Counted from the first letter of the stretch, positions 21,901-33,759 are shown. The stretch: 64,000 nucleotides of DNA from Phymatolithon calcareum (GCA_977006965.1 OZ345356.1:682001-746000), one strand, 5' to 3'. Notes: generated from the letters alone by a model not told the origin. Numbers and translations: made by a program.

Positions 21901-21989
21901 ATAGATGTGTGGTAGGGTTTCTCACGGTCCGGTCCGGCTCGACGGTTAACTGGTTACAGTAACAGATCACAATTTGCGGGAATTGTGAG

Positions 21990-23032
21990 ACTACACCGTT
22001 AGGCCAGTCGAGGATTTGGAACCCCTGAAATCTTAACGAAAATCATAATCAAGGTACATACTTTTGCTTGAAATTTCCTATTTATACCTCGAACTTGATA
22101 TCATAATATTTCAGTATCTCTAACTTTCACAGGAATTCATGATTTCCGCGAAAACACCGTGTTTGTGGAAACGAGCACTGACATGAGCAGATGCAAGTTT
22201 GTTTTTGTAGACGCGAGAAAACACGAGCTGCTTTCACGTATGATAACTAACGAAAGTAAATGTGAGCTTGGACCCATAAATATTTAATAGTTCAACTGAA
22301 ATTGAGCATTTTCAGGGCTCATATCACTTTCATTAAAACTCAGTTCTATTGGCCAGATGATCTTCCAAACCTGGTCAACCTTCAACTTATAAAACCTGAT
22401 GCGGGAAAAATAAGTTGGAAGCTTAAATTCGATTGTTTATTTTGATGTGATGAGGATTTTATAAGTTGTAAATCACTACATTATTCCTCGGAGAGGAGAG
22501 AAATATGAGATTGATTTTCTCAAGAATTTGAGAAGGGGAAGAGGAAAAAATAAGTTTTTTTTCTCACTTAATTTTTGTGCAGAGGTAAGAACTAAATAAG
22601 TTAGTTTTTTCTAATATTTTGAAAACGTGAACAGAAAACAACAGTTTGGGCATGGACCGCTTTACCATCGTTTCGGTTCGTAGCGGTCCAGTGAAAGAGT
22701 CATTTTTGCACTTTATGTGGGAGCTTCCATTGGCAACAAACTTGTACTTTTCAAAACGGCGTGTTTTCTCACGTCTACAAAAACAAGTCGTATGTGTACC
22801 GTAGGCCGGGATAACAAATGTGTAAAACGTGCTCGTACCTGGTCCTCGTGGGTACAATATGATAGGACCCACTCGGGCCTCGACTCTTACGTTTTACTTT
22901 CTTTTGTTATCCCGGCTTACGGTACACATCTACTTATTACATTTGGGCCACGAACTTTGTTCTCATAGGCTGAATATCCCCTCAACCCGTTCAGAACTGG
23001 GGTTTTAAGGAGGCAAAGCAACTAGCTGAACT
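21990..23032. repeat. Repeat B, copy 2 (upstream of G2) with insert
   Basis: It aligns with the other repeat B copies except for an insert of about 740 bp at 22201-22941, and it lacks most of the TATGGCAAACGG part. The conserved leader GGCAAAGCAACTAGCTGAAC precedes G2. I see no gene. Confidence 0.8.
22201..22941. mobile_element. Composite inverted-repeat insert
   Basis: One inverted pair (22201-22225 and 22760-22784; starts GTTTTTGTAGACG) matches at 24 of 25 bases. A second fold-back (22792-22818 and 22903-22929; core GTACCGTAGGCCGGG) follows directly. Other repeat B copies read straight through from GCAAGTTT to ACATTTGGG, so the whole block is an insertion. It has no coding sequence and also occurs at 60205-60945. 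Confidence 0.75.
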
Positions 23033-23051
23033 ATGGCAGCATGGTGCCAGC

Positions 23052-24059
23052 ATGGACGGGGGCGCGTTCGAGCAGTTTCAGGCGCGCCTGCGCTCGCCGC
23101 TGGAGACGATCGTGACAGCGGTGATGATCGCCATAACGTGTTGGCGACCTGCGTTTCGCAGCGGCCCGCCGGTGCCGTTCAAGCTGTGCGGGCACGTGTA
23201 CGCGCGGCCGTCGCGCGAGATATACCTGCTGGTGGCGTTTTTGGCCATGGCGCCACTGGCGTACGTGACGGCCGACACCGCGGAACGCTACCGCGCGGTG
23301 CTGCGCCGCGGCGCCGGGCACCCCACCGCGCGCCTCATGCCCAGCATTGGCGCCCAGGCGGGGCACATCGCCCTGTACACGCGCCGCTGGATGCCGCTCT
23401 GCTTCGCCGCGCTTAACGTCTTCATCGCCGCCTTCTGCACCTGGGTCCTCCACCTCCAGAAAACTCAGGCGCATGTCGCGCTCGGAGGCATCACCTTCGT
23501 GCAGGTGCTCAATCTCGTGCTTGGCGTCTTCAACGCCGCGCTCCCGCCGCAGAAGCGCAAGGCGTTCGACGCCGTCGTCAAGTTCCTCAGTGTCCTCGTT
23601 ACAGACCGTGAGTACAACGACCTCGGCCTCGAGGACCGCGACTGGGGCCCGTCAGAGTCCGACGAAGCTGTGGACGGCTTCACCGACGCGCTCGGCGTGA
23701 AGTCCGGAGGTGTCGTATTCGATGTCGACGACAAAAAATTTCTCTACGTTCACGGTGCCGGAAGTTTCGGGCTGCTGTACGAGGATGCATGGTTTGGCGC
23801 CATAAACCCGGTTCAGGTCGAAAAGCAGGACCTAGACTTTCGCCTAGTACCGCTCAGAGTGCCGTACGCGCTCGTGTGGTATTCCATCTATGAGGGGTTT
23901 CTTGAGATGGACGGATACAAGGGCGCAGACGAGATCGACAAGTGCATCGTTTGGTTGATACTCGTATCCGCGATCTCTGGGATTTGCGTCAGCTACTTCC
24001 CGGGTCCCTGCTTGGTAATCAAGAATAATTGCAGAGATTTAACCGGCCCCAACCGCTGA
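23052..24059 (+). CDS. G2: multicopy multipass membrane protein (335 aa)
   Basis: Family unknown. Predicted membrane segments lie at about 55-74, 114-133, 142-164 and 298-316, with a possible weaker one at 15-31. A hydrophilic, acidic domain with DREYNDLGLEDRDW and FDVDDKKFLYVHGAGSFG sits between segments 3 and 4. The protein ends CLVIKNNCRDLTGPNR. The start was chosen as the ATG of MDGGAFEQF, conserved in all copies. An out-of-frame ATG 19 nt upstream opens a long overlapping frame. Residues 55-110 and 240-255 vary strongly between copies while the rest is nearly fixed. It is GC-rich, and head-to-head with S1. Confidence 0.8.
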   Translation: MDGGAFEQFQARLRSPLETIVTAVMIAITCWRPAFRSGPPVPFKLCGHVYARPSREIYLLVAFLAMAPLAYVTADTAERYRAVLRRGAGHPTARLMPSIGAQAGHIALYTRRWMPLCFAALNVFIAAFCTWVLHLQKTQAHVALGGITFVQVLNLVLGVFNAALPPQKRKAFDAVVKFLSVLVTDREYNDLGLEDRDWGPSESDEAVDGFTDALGVKSGGVVFDVDDKKFLYVHGAGSFGLLYEDAWFGAINPVQVEKQDLDFRLVPLRVPYALVWYSIYEGFLEMDGYKGADEIDKCIVWLILVSAISGICVSYFPGPCLVIKNNCRDLTGPNR

Positions 24060-25170
24060 CAAAGGTAGATTTTCAGGAGACATCGCTTTGCGTTACTGTA
24101 CATAGAAAACCCAGCTGTATTTTGTATCTGAAGATTGAGACGTAAAAATGTCCAAATCCTCTTCCCTACAGGGAGTGCGTCAGGAGCCGAAATTGAAGCC
24201 ATTTCACCACGCGGCAGAAAATCAAAAATCGTGACCTCGGAATCATACCTTCGGGAGTAGTACATCACAATCTTCTGCACCGAATATTTGCTTGTATTTG
24301 AGGGGCTTCTGTCGCGTGACGCAAACTTGTCCGTGTTCGAGGCTTAAATTTGCGAAGAATGCGGAGGGGGTCTCTCCAATGGTGCTGGGGTACTCTATCA
24401 CGTAATAATTAGATTAGAAATTGACATTCCTCAAAAATTCTGTGAGTGCGGGGACTTGTCCTCATTTTATGCGCGAGGAAAAGGAGAGCAGTCGAGATAA
24501 CTCCTCATTTTTCATTGATAAGAGGACCGCTGAAGGCCTTCGCGAGGGCCGAGGTCCTCCGCCCTAAGCTTTACAGTGTATGGTTCTCGGGCCGAGGACC
24601 AAACGGTTTACGTATGAGACTGAAATGACGTGGGAAGAGCTCACAGTGACGTACAAAAAATTGGAATTTTTAGTATGATAGTAATTACTCGCGAGTGCGA
24701 GGACCGTTCCTCCCCAAAACTCGGTCCTCAGATGACATCTCGAGGAGAGGAGTTATTGAGGAATGTCAAATTCTACATTGGATCCTTCTAGCGATATTGC
24801 GCGAAAATACCTTTATAGCTCCAATCGAAATCCCTTTCCGGCGCGTTGTAGCTGTGGAGGTTTGACACTAAATGCTACAAAAACAGCTTCATTTACAAGT
24901 ATCGAAATGGTCACTGAAAAAAGAAGTTATGTCAGTGTAGGATTTGTGTTATGAGGAAGCACCCAAATATAAACGTACATGTACACCTGTAGCACCTCAC
25001 ATGTGGAACCAAACAGCAGTTTGCATCCTCGAGGAGCAGATTCCGGCTGTATCAGAAGCTCATTTTTAAATTTAGGTTCTTGAAATTTACAACGGCATCA
25101 GAGCTGTTGGCAAGAGCCGTGGGATACAGTGTGGTGTATTCCGAGTTGTTGCCGACGGTAGTGATATAAT
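24060..25170. other. G2 3' flank and intergenic tract
   Basis: This is shared with the G5 flank and in part with the G1 and G4 flanks. It includes a MITE-like block at 24419-24771 with ends TTGACATTCCTCAA and TTGAGGAATGTCAA. No gene is supported. Confidence 0.6.
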
Positions 25171-26490
25171 TGTGTGCCAAGGGATATCCTCATGAAGAGG
25201 CTGACGGAGAAACTTCCTGAAGAGATAACAAGAATGGTTGCGTACCTGTTAAAACCCTCCTGGATCACATCAGCTGGAGACGAGACCGAAACGTGGGGTA
25301 TCATCGACCGAGGAGTGCCTCAAGGTTCTCCGCTTAGTACATGCCTATACAATATGTTCATGGACACATTCGCAGAAGCCGACTCCAAGACAGACGGAAA
25401 CGTCTCAGAGAGCCCAGTGCAATTGTTCGCAGATGATGTTTAGCTTCAAGCGAAGACAGGACGAAGAATGCAGAAACTTCTAGATATAGCGACCATTTGG
25501 GCAAGCGAAAATGGCATGAAATGGAACACAAAGCCAGGAAAAAGGGAAGTTCTTAAGTGCAGGGGACTTCAGAAGCACACTTTTTACTTGGCGAGACGAG
25601 AACTGCATCAAGCCTGAAGACTCTCGTATCTTGGGGTAAGCATGAATATAAAAGGTGTTACGAATGACACGGCCATAGCAAGAGTTCGAAATGCTGCAGG
25701 ATGCATACATAAGCTTCGGGAGCTTGGAGTGAATGTTCGAGGATTCAAACCGGAGACATGCATCAGGATCTTTAAGCCACTAATTATCCCGAAATGGTAG
25801 TATGCGTTACACGTTACTCCAATGACAAATCGATTGGTCTCGGTAATCGAGTCGGCAGAGCGCTTGTTCTACAAGAATGTTTTCGGAAAATATGCCGAAC
25901 ACCGCGGGGACCGAATGCGAGTTCTGTGCCGACTGGGACCACCGAAGATGAGGAGACGCCATCAAGCAGAAAGGTTTGCATTAAGCCTGGTAAGACACAA
26001 AAAGCGCCTTGAAGAAACAGGAGAGTACTATGGAAGAGATGAGGACACAAAGGGAGGAATGAAGTATATTGAATATCTCAAGATATATGAAGACTTGCGA
26101 CAAGCCCTTCAGAAAGACCAGGAGGGATCTGTCACGAAGAAGAGGAGGAGAGAAGAAACAATTAAGGTATGGGAAAAGGAAGAAGAAGGCAGATCAATGA
26201 AGATTCCTATTGAAGGCAAGCTTCCAGGGATCCTTTACGTAGGAGAAAGAACAACACGTTTAAGGTGCCTAAGTTTGACATTCAGTCGAGCACCCCTTTG
26301 GAGAAAATCAGTATTGGGTGCCTACTGTGGGATTACCGCTGTGATCGAACTAGTCGCCTTACAACGTACTCTATCGTCGTCGAAGATGAGCACAGAAATT
26401 GAGTTTGAGTGCAAGAGACTCACAGGAGCTCTTTTTGGGAGAGAATTACGAATTAAGAAAGTGATGAGTAGCCAGAAGACTTTAGATTAG
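25167..26490 (+). pseudogene. LINE-2b reverse transcriptase C-terminal part
   Basis: It starts in motif A like LINE-2a, has motif B (GVPQGSPLSTCLYNMFMD) and FADDV, then a TAG at 25441-25443. Further stops fall near 25616 and 25798. The last part (from 25822) is open for over 200 codons with a basic and acidic C-terminal domain (LPGILYVGERTTRLRCLSL) resembling that of LINE-1. It is the longest C-terminus of this family here and is inactive. A probable 3' end with AAAATAAAATC lies near 26548. Confidence 0.85.
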
Positions 26491-26778
26491 AGAATAACAC
26501 AAGAGCTGCCCCGTTACACTAAGGTGAGGCGTTGGGAGCTCTCAAAATAAAATCATCAAATATCCCCCGACGGTAGTGCATCGTCATTGCAACAGCTTGG
26601 AAACAAAACACGTTATGATCTGGTGAGCTGGCGCTCCATCCAGTGTGTCTTTATCTCCTATAAAACCCTCTCTTTCTGCTTAACCTGTGCAGCAATCATC
26701 TTCTCATGTTGTGCTTATTCTGACCATCTCAAGAGAAGCAAATTCCCCCCACCTTACCGCATCGCACACATATCCAAA

Positions 26779-26961
26779 ATGGCTGATCCGCTCACAGTCG
26801 TTGCCGTCGCCGGCGCCGGAGTGGGAGCTCTGGGTAGACTTTCCGGATTTGCATGCAGGTTCGCGTGCGACATCTGCGGACATCCCCTCTGCTTGAAGAA
26901 AAACAACATCAGGAAACACAGAAAGAGTACAAGGAATATGTTCATTTTCGCAGAAGGATGA
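26779..26961 (+). CDS. Small putative protein with CDICGHPLC (60 aa)
   Basis: ATG 26779 sits in a good context (CCAAAATGGC) after a pyrimidine-rich stretch. The product MADPLTVVAVAGAGVGALG... has a hydrophobic N-terminus that could be a signal or membrane segment. It then has a CX2CX4C cluster, followed by a basic KKNNIRKHRKSTRN stretch. I do not recognise it. It may be the 5' end of a broken gene. It is outside the repeated modules. Confidence 0.35.
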   Translation: MADPLTVVAVAGAGVGALGRLSGFACRFACDICGHPLCLKKNNIRKHRKSTRNMFIFAEG

Positions 26962-27480
26962 ACATAGAGCTTGTGGCCAGACGTACCCGATAGAATTTAA
27001 ATCCGAATTTGCTTGCCTTCCGACCGGCTGAGAATATCTGCGGTAAATTTTACCGGAGATGAAAGTACTGCGTCCTCTCTGCTCAATCTTTGTGTTCTGT
27101 ATTCAGCGCCAGTGGGAATGTCCCCCTTGCCCCGACAAGCTGGACAAATATAATTTCTTACATCGAGATGCTCACGAGACCGCTCATATCCCCCATGCAC
27201 GACACAAGACTTCCCGTGCATATCTAGTGAAAGTTTAGACCATATGTTGAAGTAAATGAAAATTTATGGCGAACTCCTCATGCGCGGTACTCAAGAGATG
27301 TCATGCGCAATCGGCAGCGGCGGCACTTCGGGTACGCTCGTCACATTCGTAATGCCTCTTTCTCCTATGCAGTTTTCATCCTTCTAACCAGTACTTTAAA
27401 ATTCTTCGCCCAAAAAAATTTCAATCGCCTTCAACGCGCAACGGTCCTGCAGAGCACAGAGCATTCCCAAGATCATGCAA

Positions 27481-27568
27481 GCACTTGTGGTATAGTGGTT
27501 AAACTGCCTCCGGTGGGTGCACTTTTGCAGACACGAGAAAGGTCCTGGGTTCGAATCCCGCGTGTGCC
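27481..27568 (+). tRNA. tRNA-like gene, isotype not assigned
   Basis: An A box TGGTATAGTGG (27488-27498) and a perfect B box GGTTCGAATCC (27548-27558) are spaced as in a tRNA gene of about 88 nt. The ends GCACTTG and CGTGTGC pair at six of seven positions including one wobble. The middle is ~14 nt longer than usual, so an intron is likely. I could not fold a convincing anticodon stem and give no isotype. A T6 run at 27595-27600 is a good pol III terminator. A tRNA-derived SINE head is the alternative. Confidence 0.55.
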
Positions 27569-27594
27569 TGTTTGCCGTGAAGAGTCTGACGTTG

Positions 27595-27600
27595 TTTTTT
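27595..27600 (+). terminator. Pol III T-run terminator
   Basis: Six T residues lie 27 nt after the tRNA-like sequence. Confidence 0.45.
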
Positions 27601-27989
27601 CTCCTTATTTCGCGCCACGGCGCGTTTCGGGAGTGGGGTTACCGCATTGCACAAGGGGTCCGAGCTAATTACAGTGCATTAGTATAGCACAAAAGAAGTA
27701 GAAAAGTCCAATATTTTGTTTTCCCACGTGGACTCGTGAATCGTGGAACCACCGCAGTTGCTTCGGGAGGAATCGTGTAATGACGAGCGGCAGGCAGAGA
27801 AGAAGCGTGCTTGTTAGGGGGTCAGCGACCTGTTAGGCAAGTTATTATTAGAAAATTACAGGACAAAGTCCATGTGTGATACTGTTATTGACTAGCAACC
27901 CCAAGTGATTTTGCCACGTAGAAGACGGAGAGCCTTTTGAGTCTTTGCTCTATGCCACTGCCAGTCCGCTGCGAGGAAGAAGTCGGCGA
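27601..27989. other. Spacer before unit X copy 2
   Basis: I see no gene or repeat here that recurs in the window. Confidence 0.5.
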
Positions 27990-28521
27990 AATTGCCACGG
28001 ACGGAAAGGTCCGATTCTAGTTTCCGTGAGAGACAGCTGTCCTCATTTGGGTCGTAATGGACCTCGCGGGTATGTGTGGAATACTGCAGTACTGTCTAGT
28101 TGACGTATGACACGGTCCTATTGCACCCCGTCCATGACATAATCTTCTGGACGTTTCACCTTCTTGGAGCCAATGAGACATGATGGTTTACCAAACTTCA
28201 TCCTTTCCTCTAGCTTTTCACCAAAGTGTTCACCTTCTTCTTGGACTTCGTCATGACGCGCTTCTCTTGGTGGATGCTGGGATGACACGGAGTAAGAAGA
28301 CAAGGTTCTACCCTTTAGTGCGTCTCTGTTAGTCTGATGATCAGGTATATGTATTCGGTCAAATCATCCATGGGATTCTGTGCTCCATATTTATGCTAAA
28401 TTTGGCCTATGGCACAGTATACATATGCCGAAGCTCCATACCCTCCCTACGTACTTTGCGATCATACTCAATTGAATATCGAATTAATAAAATTTCATTG
28501 TCCCTATCATACGCACATATA
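27990..28521. repeat. Unit X left flank, copy 2
   Basis: It matches 1-441 joined to 1259-1349 and keeps the empty target ACATATGCCG for the L0 LINE. It ends at the TA where P2 inserted. Confidence 0.85.
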
Positions 28522-30167
28522 CAGTCAAACTTCGATAACTGGATCCTCTTTAAGCGTATAACCTCGGTTTTTAGAAAATTGCGTGCCTCCACGAAAACCG
28601 TTTATCCCAAAATTTATCGAAATTTTAATATATTCAGAATACTCACTTAGTAGAAAATCCTGACTGACGATACACGGCGCATACCTTAAAAATGTATAAA
28701 ATATTGAGTACATGCCACGGAGCATATTCTGGACGTTACCACTTGTCCACAGAATGTAGTATAAGTCACAGCCCAAGCATTGGAATTATTTATTTATTTT
28801 TATTCTTTTCTCGAAAAGTGTCGAGAATAAATAATTTATTGTTGAACGCAGAAGCAATAAATTATTGTATTCAAGTTCAGCGAGGTATAAATAACTGGTT
28901 ATTCCCCGAATTATTGGATCCTTCTTGCTACTTTCTGTCGCGATAGAATAACCGGATCGAAAAAATGAGGAGTCCGATACAATAATTGTCGCAACCACGA
29001 CGATCTCAATAAATACAATAAATATGCGAGACTCAGGAATAAATTATTGGAACAATAATTTAAATAATTACAATAGCAATTATTTTTTTCAATGCTTTGG
29101 TCACAGCCCTCCATCTCCATGGCGGCCAGACCTCGGTAAGAGTGCTCGAGTGTACGCGCATCTTATTACCGATCGCGTCTACGAGGACTGTTGGCACTTC
29201 GCCAGCATTCCGCCCTCCATAGTGGTAGCAATCCCGATCCCGGCAATGCCGTACAACACGATTTTAGCTACTACATAATCTTCGAATGGGGATAAAGTCA
29301 TCAGCGACCCAGCTCTTGAAAGCTGTACTTGCGCTCCTGCAGCCCTCTGAAGTCATGGAAACCCCAATCTAGTTAGTGCCGCCCCATCCACAATCGCAAA
29401 TGTGAGAATTTCTACAATTGCATCACCAACCTCTTCTTTGTAATCCAGGTTTTAAGCGTAAGCAAGTATGTCGGCAATTAGCATGCGAATACCAGTTATC
29501 CCTGCTACATCGGGCCTGCGCAAGCCCCTCTGTATCTCTGATATCCGCGGAGCCTCCATCTACTTTCGTGACTTTCCGGTCGGTCCGTCGCCATCTTCGA
29601 AAAGCGCTCCAGGCGTTTCTGGGCTTATTGTTGCATCATCCAGTGTGACTAGCTCCTCTACATCCTCTGCGTGAAGTCTGTCGCTGCCAATGGCGTCCAT
29701 ATTCCCAACTCTGACTGCGGTTCCAAAAGCATGATACCACCTGACGGCTCGTCAGATTCTCCAACCTTATACACGTTTCAAGCACTTTATCTGCCATAGT
29801 TGGTTCATACTGTACGCATGCGCAACAGTTACGCAGATATACACTAATACATTGGTGTCACCATGATCCTCCAATGATGTTGCAGTTCCGGGCCGGACAG
29901 TTCCCACGAGCCTAATACCGTCAACAGTTGCAACTATTGAAATTTATACTATCGCATCACCATCCGCTTCTCTGCTCCCTGGATTCTCAGATTCACGCAG
30001 TGTGTCGGCATCGATTGCTGCAACTAAACGTCGGCTGCCTCTGCCACATGGGCTGCTGGGCTACACATGTAGTCTTTGCGATATGATATGAATTCACTCC
30101 TGGAATACCTCGATATTTGGATTTCTGACTCCCCTACCGAAGCCATCCAGTTATCAAGGGTTGACTG
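28522..30167 (-). mobile_element. Pogo/Tigger-like element P2, with hAT insert
   Basis: Inverted ends CAGTCAAACTTCGATAACT and its near complement are flanked by TA (28520-28521 and 30168-30169). Without the 327-bp hAT insert and one TSD it is 1311 bp, the length of P3, and the two are almost identical in opposite orientation. Transposase remnants are on the - strand and broken. Confidence 0.85.
28773..29099. mobile_element. Non-autonomous hAT element in P2
   Basis: It is flanked by the 8-bp duplication GTCACAGC (28765-28772 and 29100-29107). P3 shows the empty site. The ends CCAAGCATTGG and, on the other strand, CAAAGCATTG match those of the 888-bp hAT element at 44762. The terminal ~200 and ~110 bases also match, so this is an internal-deletion derivative of that family. 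Confidence 0.9.
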
Positions 30168-32640
30168 TACACCGCTAGGCCAGCCGATGATTTGGAACCC
30201 CTCAAATCTTTAACGAAAATCATAATCAAGGCACATACTTTTGCTTGAAATTACCTATTTATACCTCGAACTAGATATCATAATATTTCGGTATCTCTAA
30301 CTTTCACAAGAAGTCATGATTTCCTCGAAAGCACCGTGTTTGTGGAAACGAGCACTGACATGAGCAGATGCAAGTTTACATTTGGGCCACGATCTTTGTT
30401 CTCATAGGCTGAGTTGGAGAGCCAAATTTAAGAGCCATATGGTGTGGCTGTATATGAGATTTTTGAAGTTGGATCAATCGGCGGGTCGGTGATTCAGGCA
30501 ATCCAACACGGCGAGGTCTTTTACTGTACAGTCAACCCTCGATAACTGGATGGCTTCGGTAGGGGAGTCAGAAGTCCAAATATCGAGGTATTCCAGGAGT
30601 GAATTCATATCATATCGCAAAGACTACATGTGTAGCCCAGCAGCCCATGTGGCAGAGGCAGCCGACGTTTAGTTGCAGCAATCGATGCCGACACACTGCG
30701 TGAATCTGAGAATCCAGGGAGCAGAGAAGCGGATGGTGATGCGATAGTATAAATTTCAATAGTTGCAACTGTTGACGGTATTAGGCTCGTGGGAACTGTC
30801 CGGCCCGGAACTGCAACATCATTGGAGGATCATGGTGACACCAATGTATTAGTGTATATCTGCGTAACTGTTGCGCATGCGTACAGTATGAACCAACTAT
30901 GGCAGATAAAGTGCTTGAAACGTGTATAAGGTTGGAGAATCTGACGAGCCGTCAGGTGGTATCATGCTTTTGGAACCGCAGTCAGAGTTGGGAATATGGA
31001 CGCCATTGGCAGCGACAGACTTCACGCAGAGGATGTAGAGGAGCTAGTCACACTGGATGATGCAACAATAAGCCCAGAAACGCCTGGAGCGCTTTTCGAA
31101 GATGGCGACGGACCGACCGGAAAGTCACGAAAGTAGATGGAGGCTCCGCGGATATCAGAGATACAGAGGGGCTTGCGCAGGCCCGATGTAGCAGGGATAA
31201 CTGGTATTCGCATGCTAATTGCCGACATACTTGCTTACGCTTAAAACCTGGATTACAAAGAAGAGGTTGGTGATGCAATTGTAGAAATTCTCACATTTGC
31301 GATTGTGGATGGGGCGGCACTAACTAGATTGGGGTTTCCATGATTTCAGAGGGCTGCAGGAGCGCAAGTACAGCTTTCAAGAGCTGGGTCGCTGATGACT
31401 TTATCCCCATTCGAAGATTATGTAGTAGCTAAAATCGTGTTGTACGGCATTGCCGGGATCGGGATTGCTACCACTATGGAGGGCGGAATGCTGGCGAAGT
31501 GCCAACAGTCCTCGTAGACGCGATCGGTAATAAGATGCGCGTACACTCGAGCACTCTTACCGAGGTCTGGCCGCCATGGAGATGGAGGGCTGTGACTTAT
31601 ACTACATTCTGTGGACAAGTGGTAACGTCCAGAATATGCTCCGTGGCATGTACTCAATATTTTATACATTTTTAAGGTATGCGCCGTGTATCGGCAGTCA
31701 GGATTTTCTACTAAGTGAGTATTCTGAATATATTAAAATTTCGATAAATTTTGGGATGAACGGTTTTCGTGGAGGCACGCAATTTTCTAAAAACCGAGGT
31801 TATACGCTAAAAGAGGATCCAGTTATCGAGGGTTGACTGTATGGCAAACGGCGGTTCTGTATTTCTGGTCAATACCGACTTTATGCCTTCACCTCCGCAC
31901 ATCTAACGTCAAACGCTTAAATCTAGTGATCCACTGCAGTTCTCGCGCATCTGAAGCCACTATTTCAAGGTACTCACTGATATCTTTAGTTTGGTATACG
32001 GTTTGTCACCAAAATGATTCCATGTGTTTCGTGATAGTCAAGTGAAAAACGTCAAAATCCGCTTTTTTGAGCAGGAATCTGTTTTTCGGACGGCTGATGC
32101 CCAAAACCGAGGACATTCTATGAACATTTTTTTGACAGAAATCGAAGATCCTCTGTTGCTAGACTAAGTTAGCGTGCAAACTTCCTCGGCGGTTGTGATG
32201 ATCCTTAGATATCGCGACATACTTTCTGGGTTTCACGAGTTCGCAGTCTGACAACGGTATACTTTTCGGCATGCCGAACGGCATTACAGTACCGTTCGGT
32301 ATACCGAAATGATCCGCGGCAAACACAGACAGGTGCGTACCCGGAGTTTGTGGCACGTCGTTTATTATCATACCGCATGTTCATGACCGGAAATCGCAGA
32401 TTTTTGCGAACGCTATCACTTTTCGGCTCCTAACGTCAAATCTATCCATGAGACTTCCAATTCGCTTCTTACGATTGTGTGCGCTAGGCAGATCTACCAA
32501 GCGAGTAAAAAAACAAGGAAATTGAAGGCATGCTAGCTCTGGTACCGCTGATCCGGTTTTGGGGGCATTTAAAATAAAATTACATATATCCCCACAACCC
32601 GTCCAGAACTGGGGTTTTAAGGATGCAAAGCAACTAGCTG
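30168..32640. repeat. Repeat B, copy 3 (upstream of G3), split by P3
   Basis: Repeat B runs 30168-30528 and resumes at 31840 after P3. It keeps the ~380-bp palindromic block also found before G1 (here 32153-32570). No gene is supported. Confidence 0.8.
30529..31839 (+). mobile_element. Pogo/Tigger-like element P3
   Basis: The ends CAGTCAACCCTCGATAACT and its complement are flanked by TA (30527-30528 and 31840-31841). The empty site TACTGTATGGCAAACGG survives in repeat B copies 1 and 5. It lies in inverse orientation to P2, 361 bp away. The transposase sense is + and is broken by frameshifts and stops. Confidence 0.88.
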
Positions 32641-32663
32641 AACTATGGCAGCATGGTGGCAGC

Positions 32664-33680
32664 ATGGACCGGGGCGCGTTCGAGCAGTTTCAGGCGCGCC
32701 TGCGCTCGCCGCTGGAGACGATCGCGACTTCGGCGATTATCGCCATGACGTGTCTGCGACGTGTGTTTCGCAGCGGCGCGCGGGTGCCGTTCATGCTGTG
32801 CGGGCACGTGTACGCGCGGCCGCCGCGCGAGATATACCTACTGGTGGCGCTGTCGGCGATCATGGCGCTGCTGAGCGTGATGGGCGACGCCGTGGGACGC
32901 TACCGCACGGTGCTGCGCCGCGGCGCCGGGCAACCCACCGCGCGCCTCGTGCCCAGCGTGGGCACCGACGCCCACGTGGGGCACATCGCCCTGTACACGC
33001 GCCGCTGGACGCCGCTCTGCGACGCCGTGGTCTACGTCGCCATCGCCGTCTTCGGCACCTGGTACCTCGGCCACCGGATAACTCAGGCGCATGTCGCGTT
33101 CGGAGGCATCGCCGCCGTGCAGGTGTTCAATCTCGTGCTTGGCGTCGCCAGCGCCGCGCTCCTACCGCAGAAGCGCAAGACGTTCGACGCCGTCGTCAAG
33201 TTCCTCAGTGTCTTCGTTACAGACCGTGAGTACCGCGACCTCGGCCTCGAGGACCGCGACTGGAGCCCGTCAGAGTCCGACGAAGCTGAGGACGGCTTCA
33301 CCGACGCGCGCCGCGTGCAGTCCGGAGGTGCCGAATTCGATGTCGACGGCAAAAAATCGCTCTACGTTCGCGGTGCCGGAAGTTTCGGGCTGCTATACGA
33401 GGATGCATGGTTTGTCGCCGGAAACCCGGTTCAGGTCGAAAAGCGAACCTAGACTTTCGCCTAGTACCGCTCAGAGTGCCGTACGCGCTCGTGTGGTATT
33501 CCATCTATGAGGGGTTTCTTGAGATGGACGGATAAAAGGGCGCAGACGAGATCGACAAGTGTGTCGTTTGGTTGATACTCGTATCCGCGATCTCCGGGAT
33601 ATGCGTCAGCTACATCCCGGGTCCCTGCTTGGTAATCAAGAATAATTGCAAAGCTTTTACCGGCCCCAACCGCAGACAAA
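32664..33680 (+). pseudogene. G3: G-family pseudogene
   Basis: It is open from ATG 32664 for 262 codons and closely follows the family, then a one-base loss near 33445 (AAAAGCGAACC against AAAAGCAGGACC in sisters) shifts the frame. Independent damage follows: TAC to TAA near 33532 in the GYKGADE region, and loss of the normal stop (CGCAGA in place of CGCTGA). It is clearly decayed at the 3' end. The N-terminal half is most like G1, in keeping with their shared unit X. Confidence 0.9.
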
Positions 33681-33759
33681 TGTAGATTTTCAGAAGACAT
33701 CTCTTTATTCTGTTCGTACTGGGATCGTACAACAGGGATGCAGTACAGAAAAATCTGTA

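Noticed and set aside
22564-22872. 102-codon - strand frame identical at 60569-60877
   Set aside because: It falls inside the inverted-repeat insert and spans the fold-back; identity follows from duplication.
27303-27668. 121-codon + frame across the tRNA-like gene
   Set aside because: It reads through the pol III boxes and terminator and has no protein-like features.
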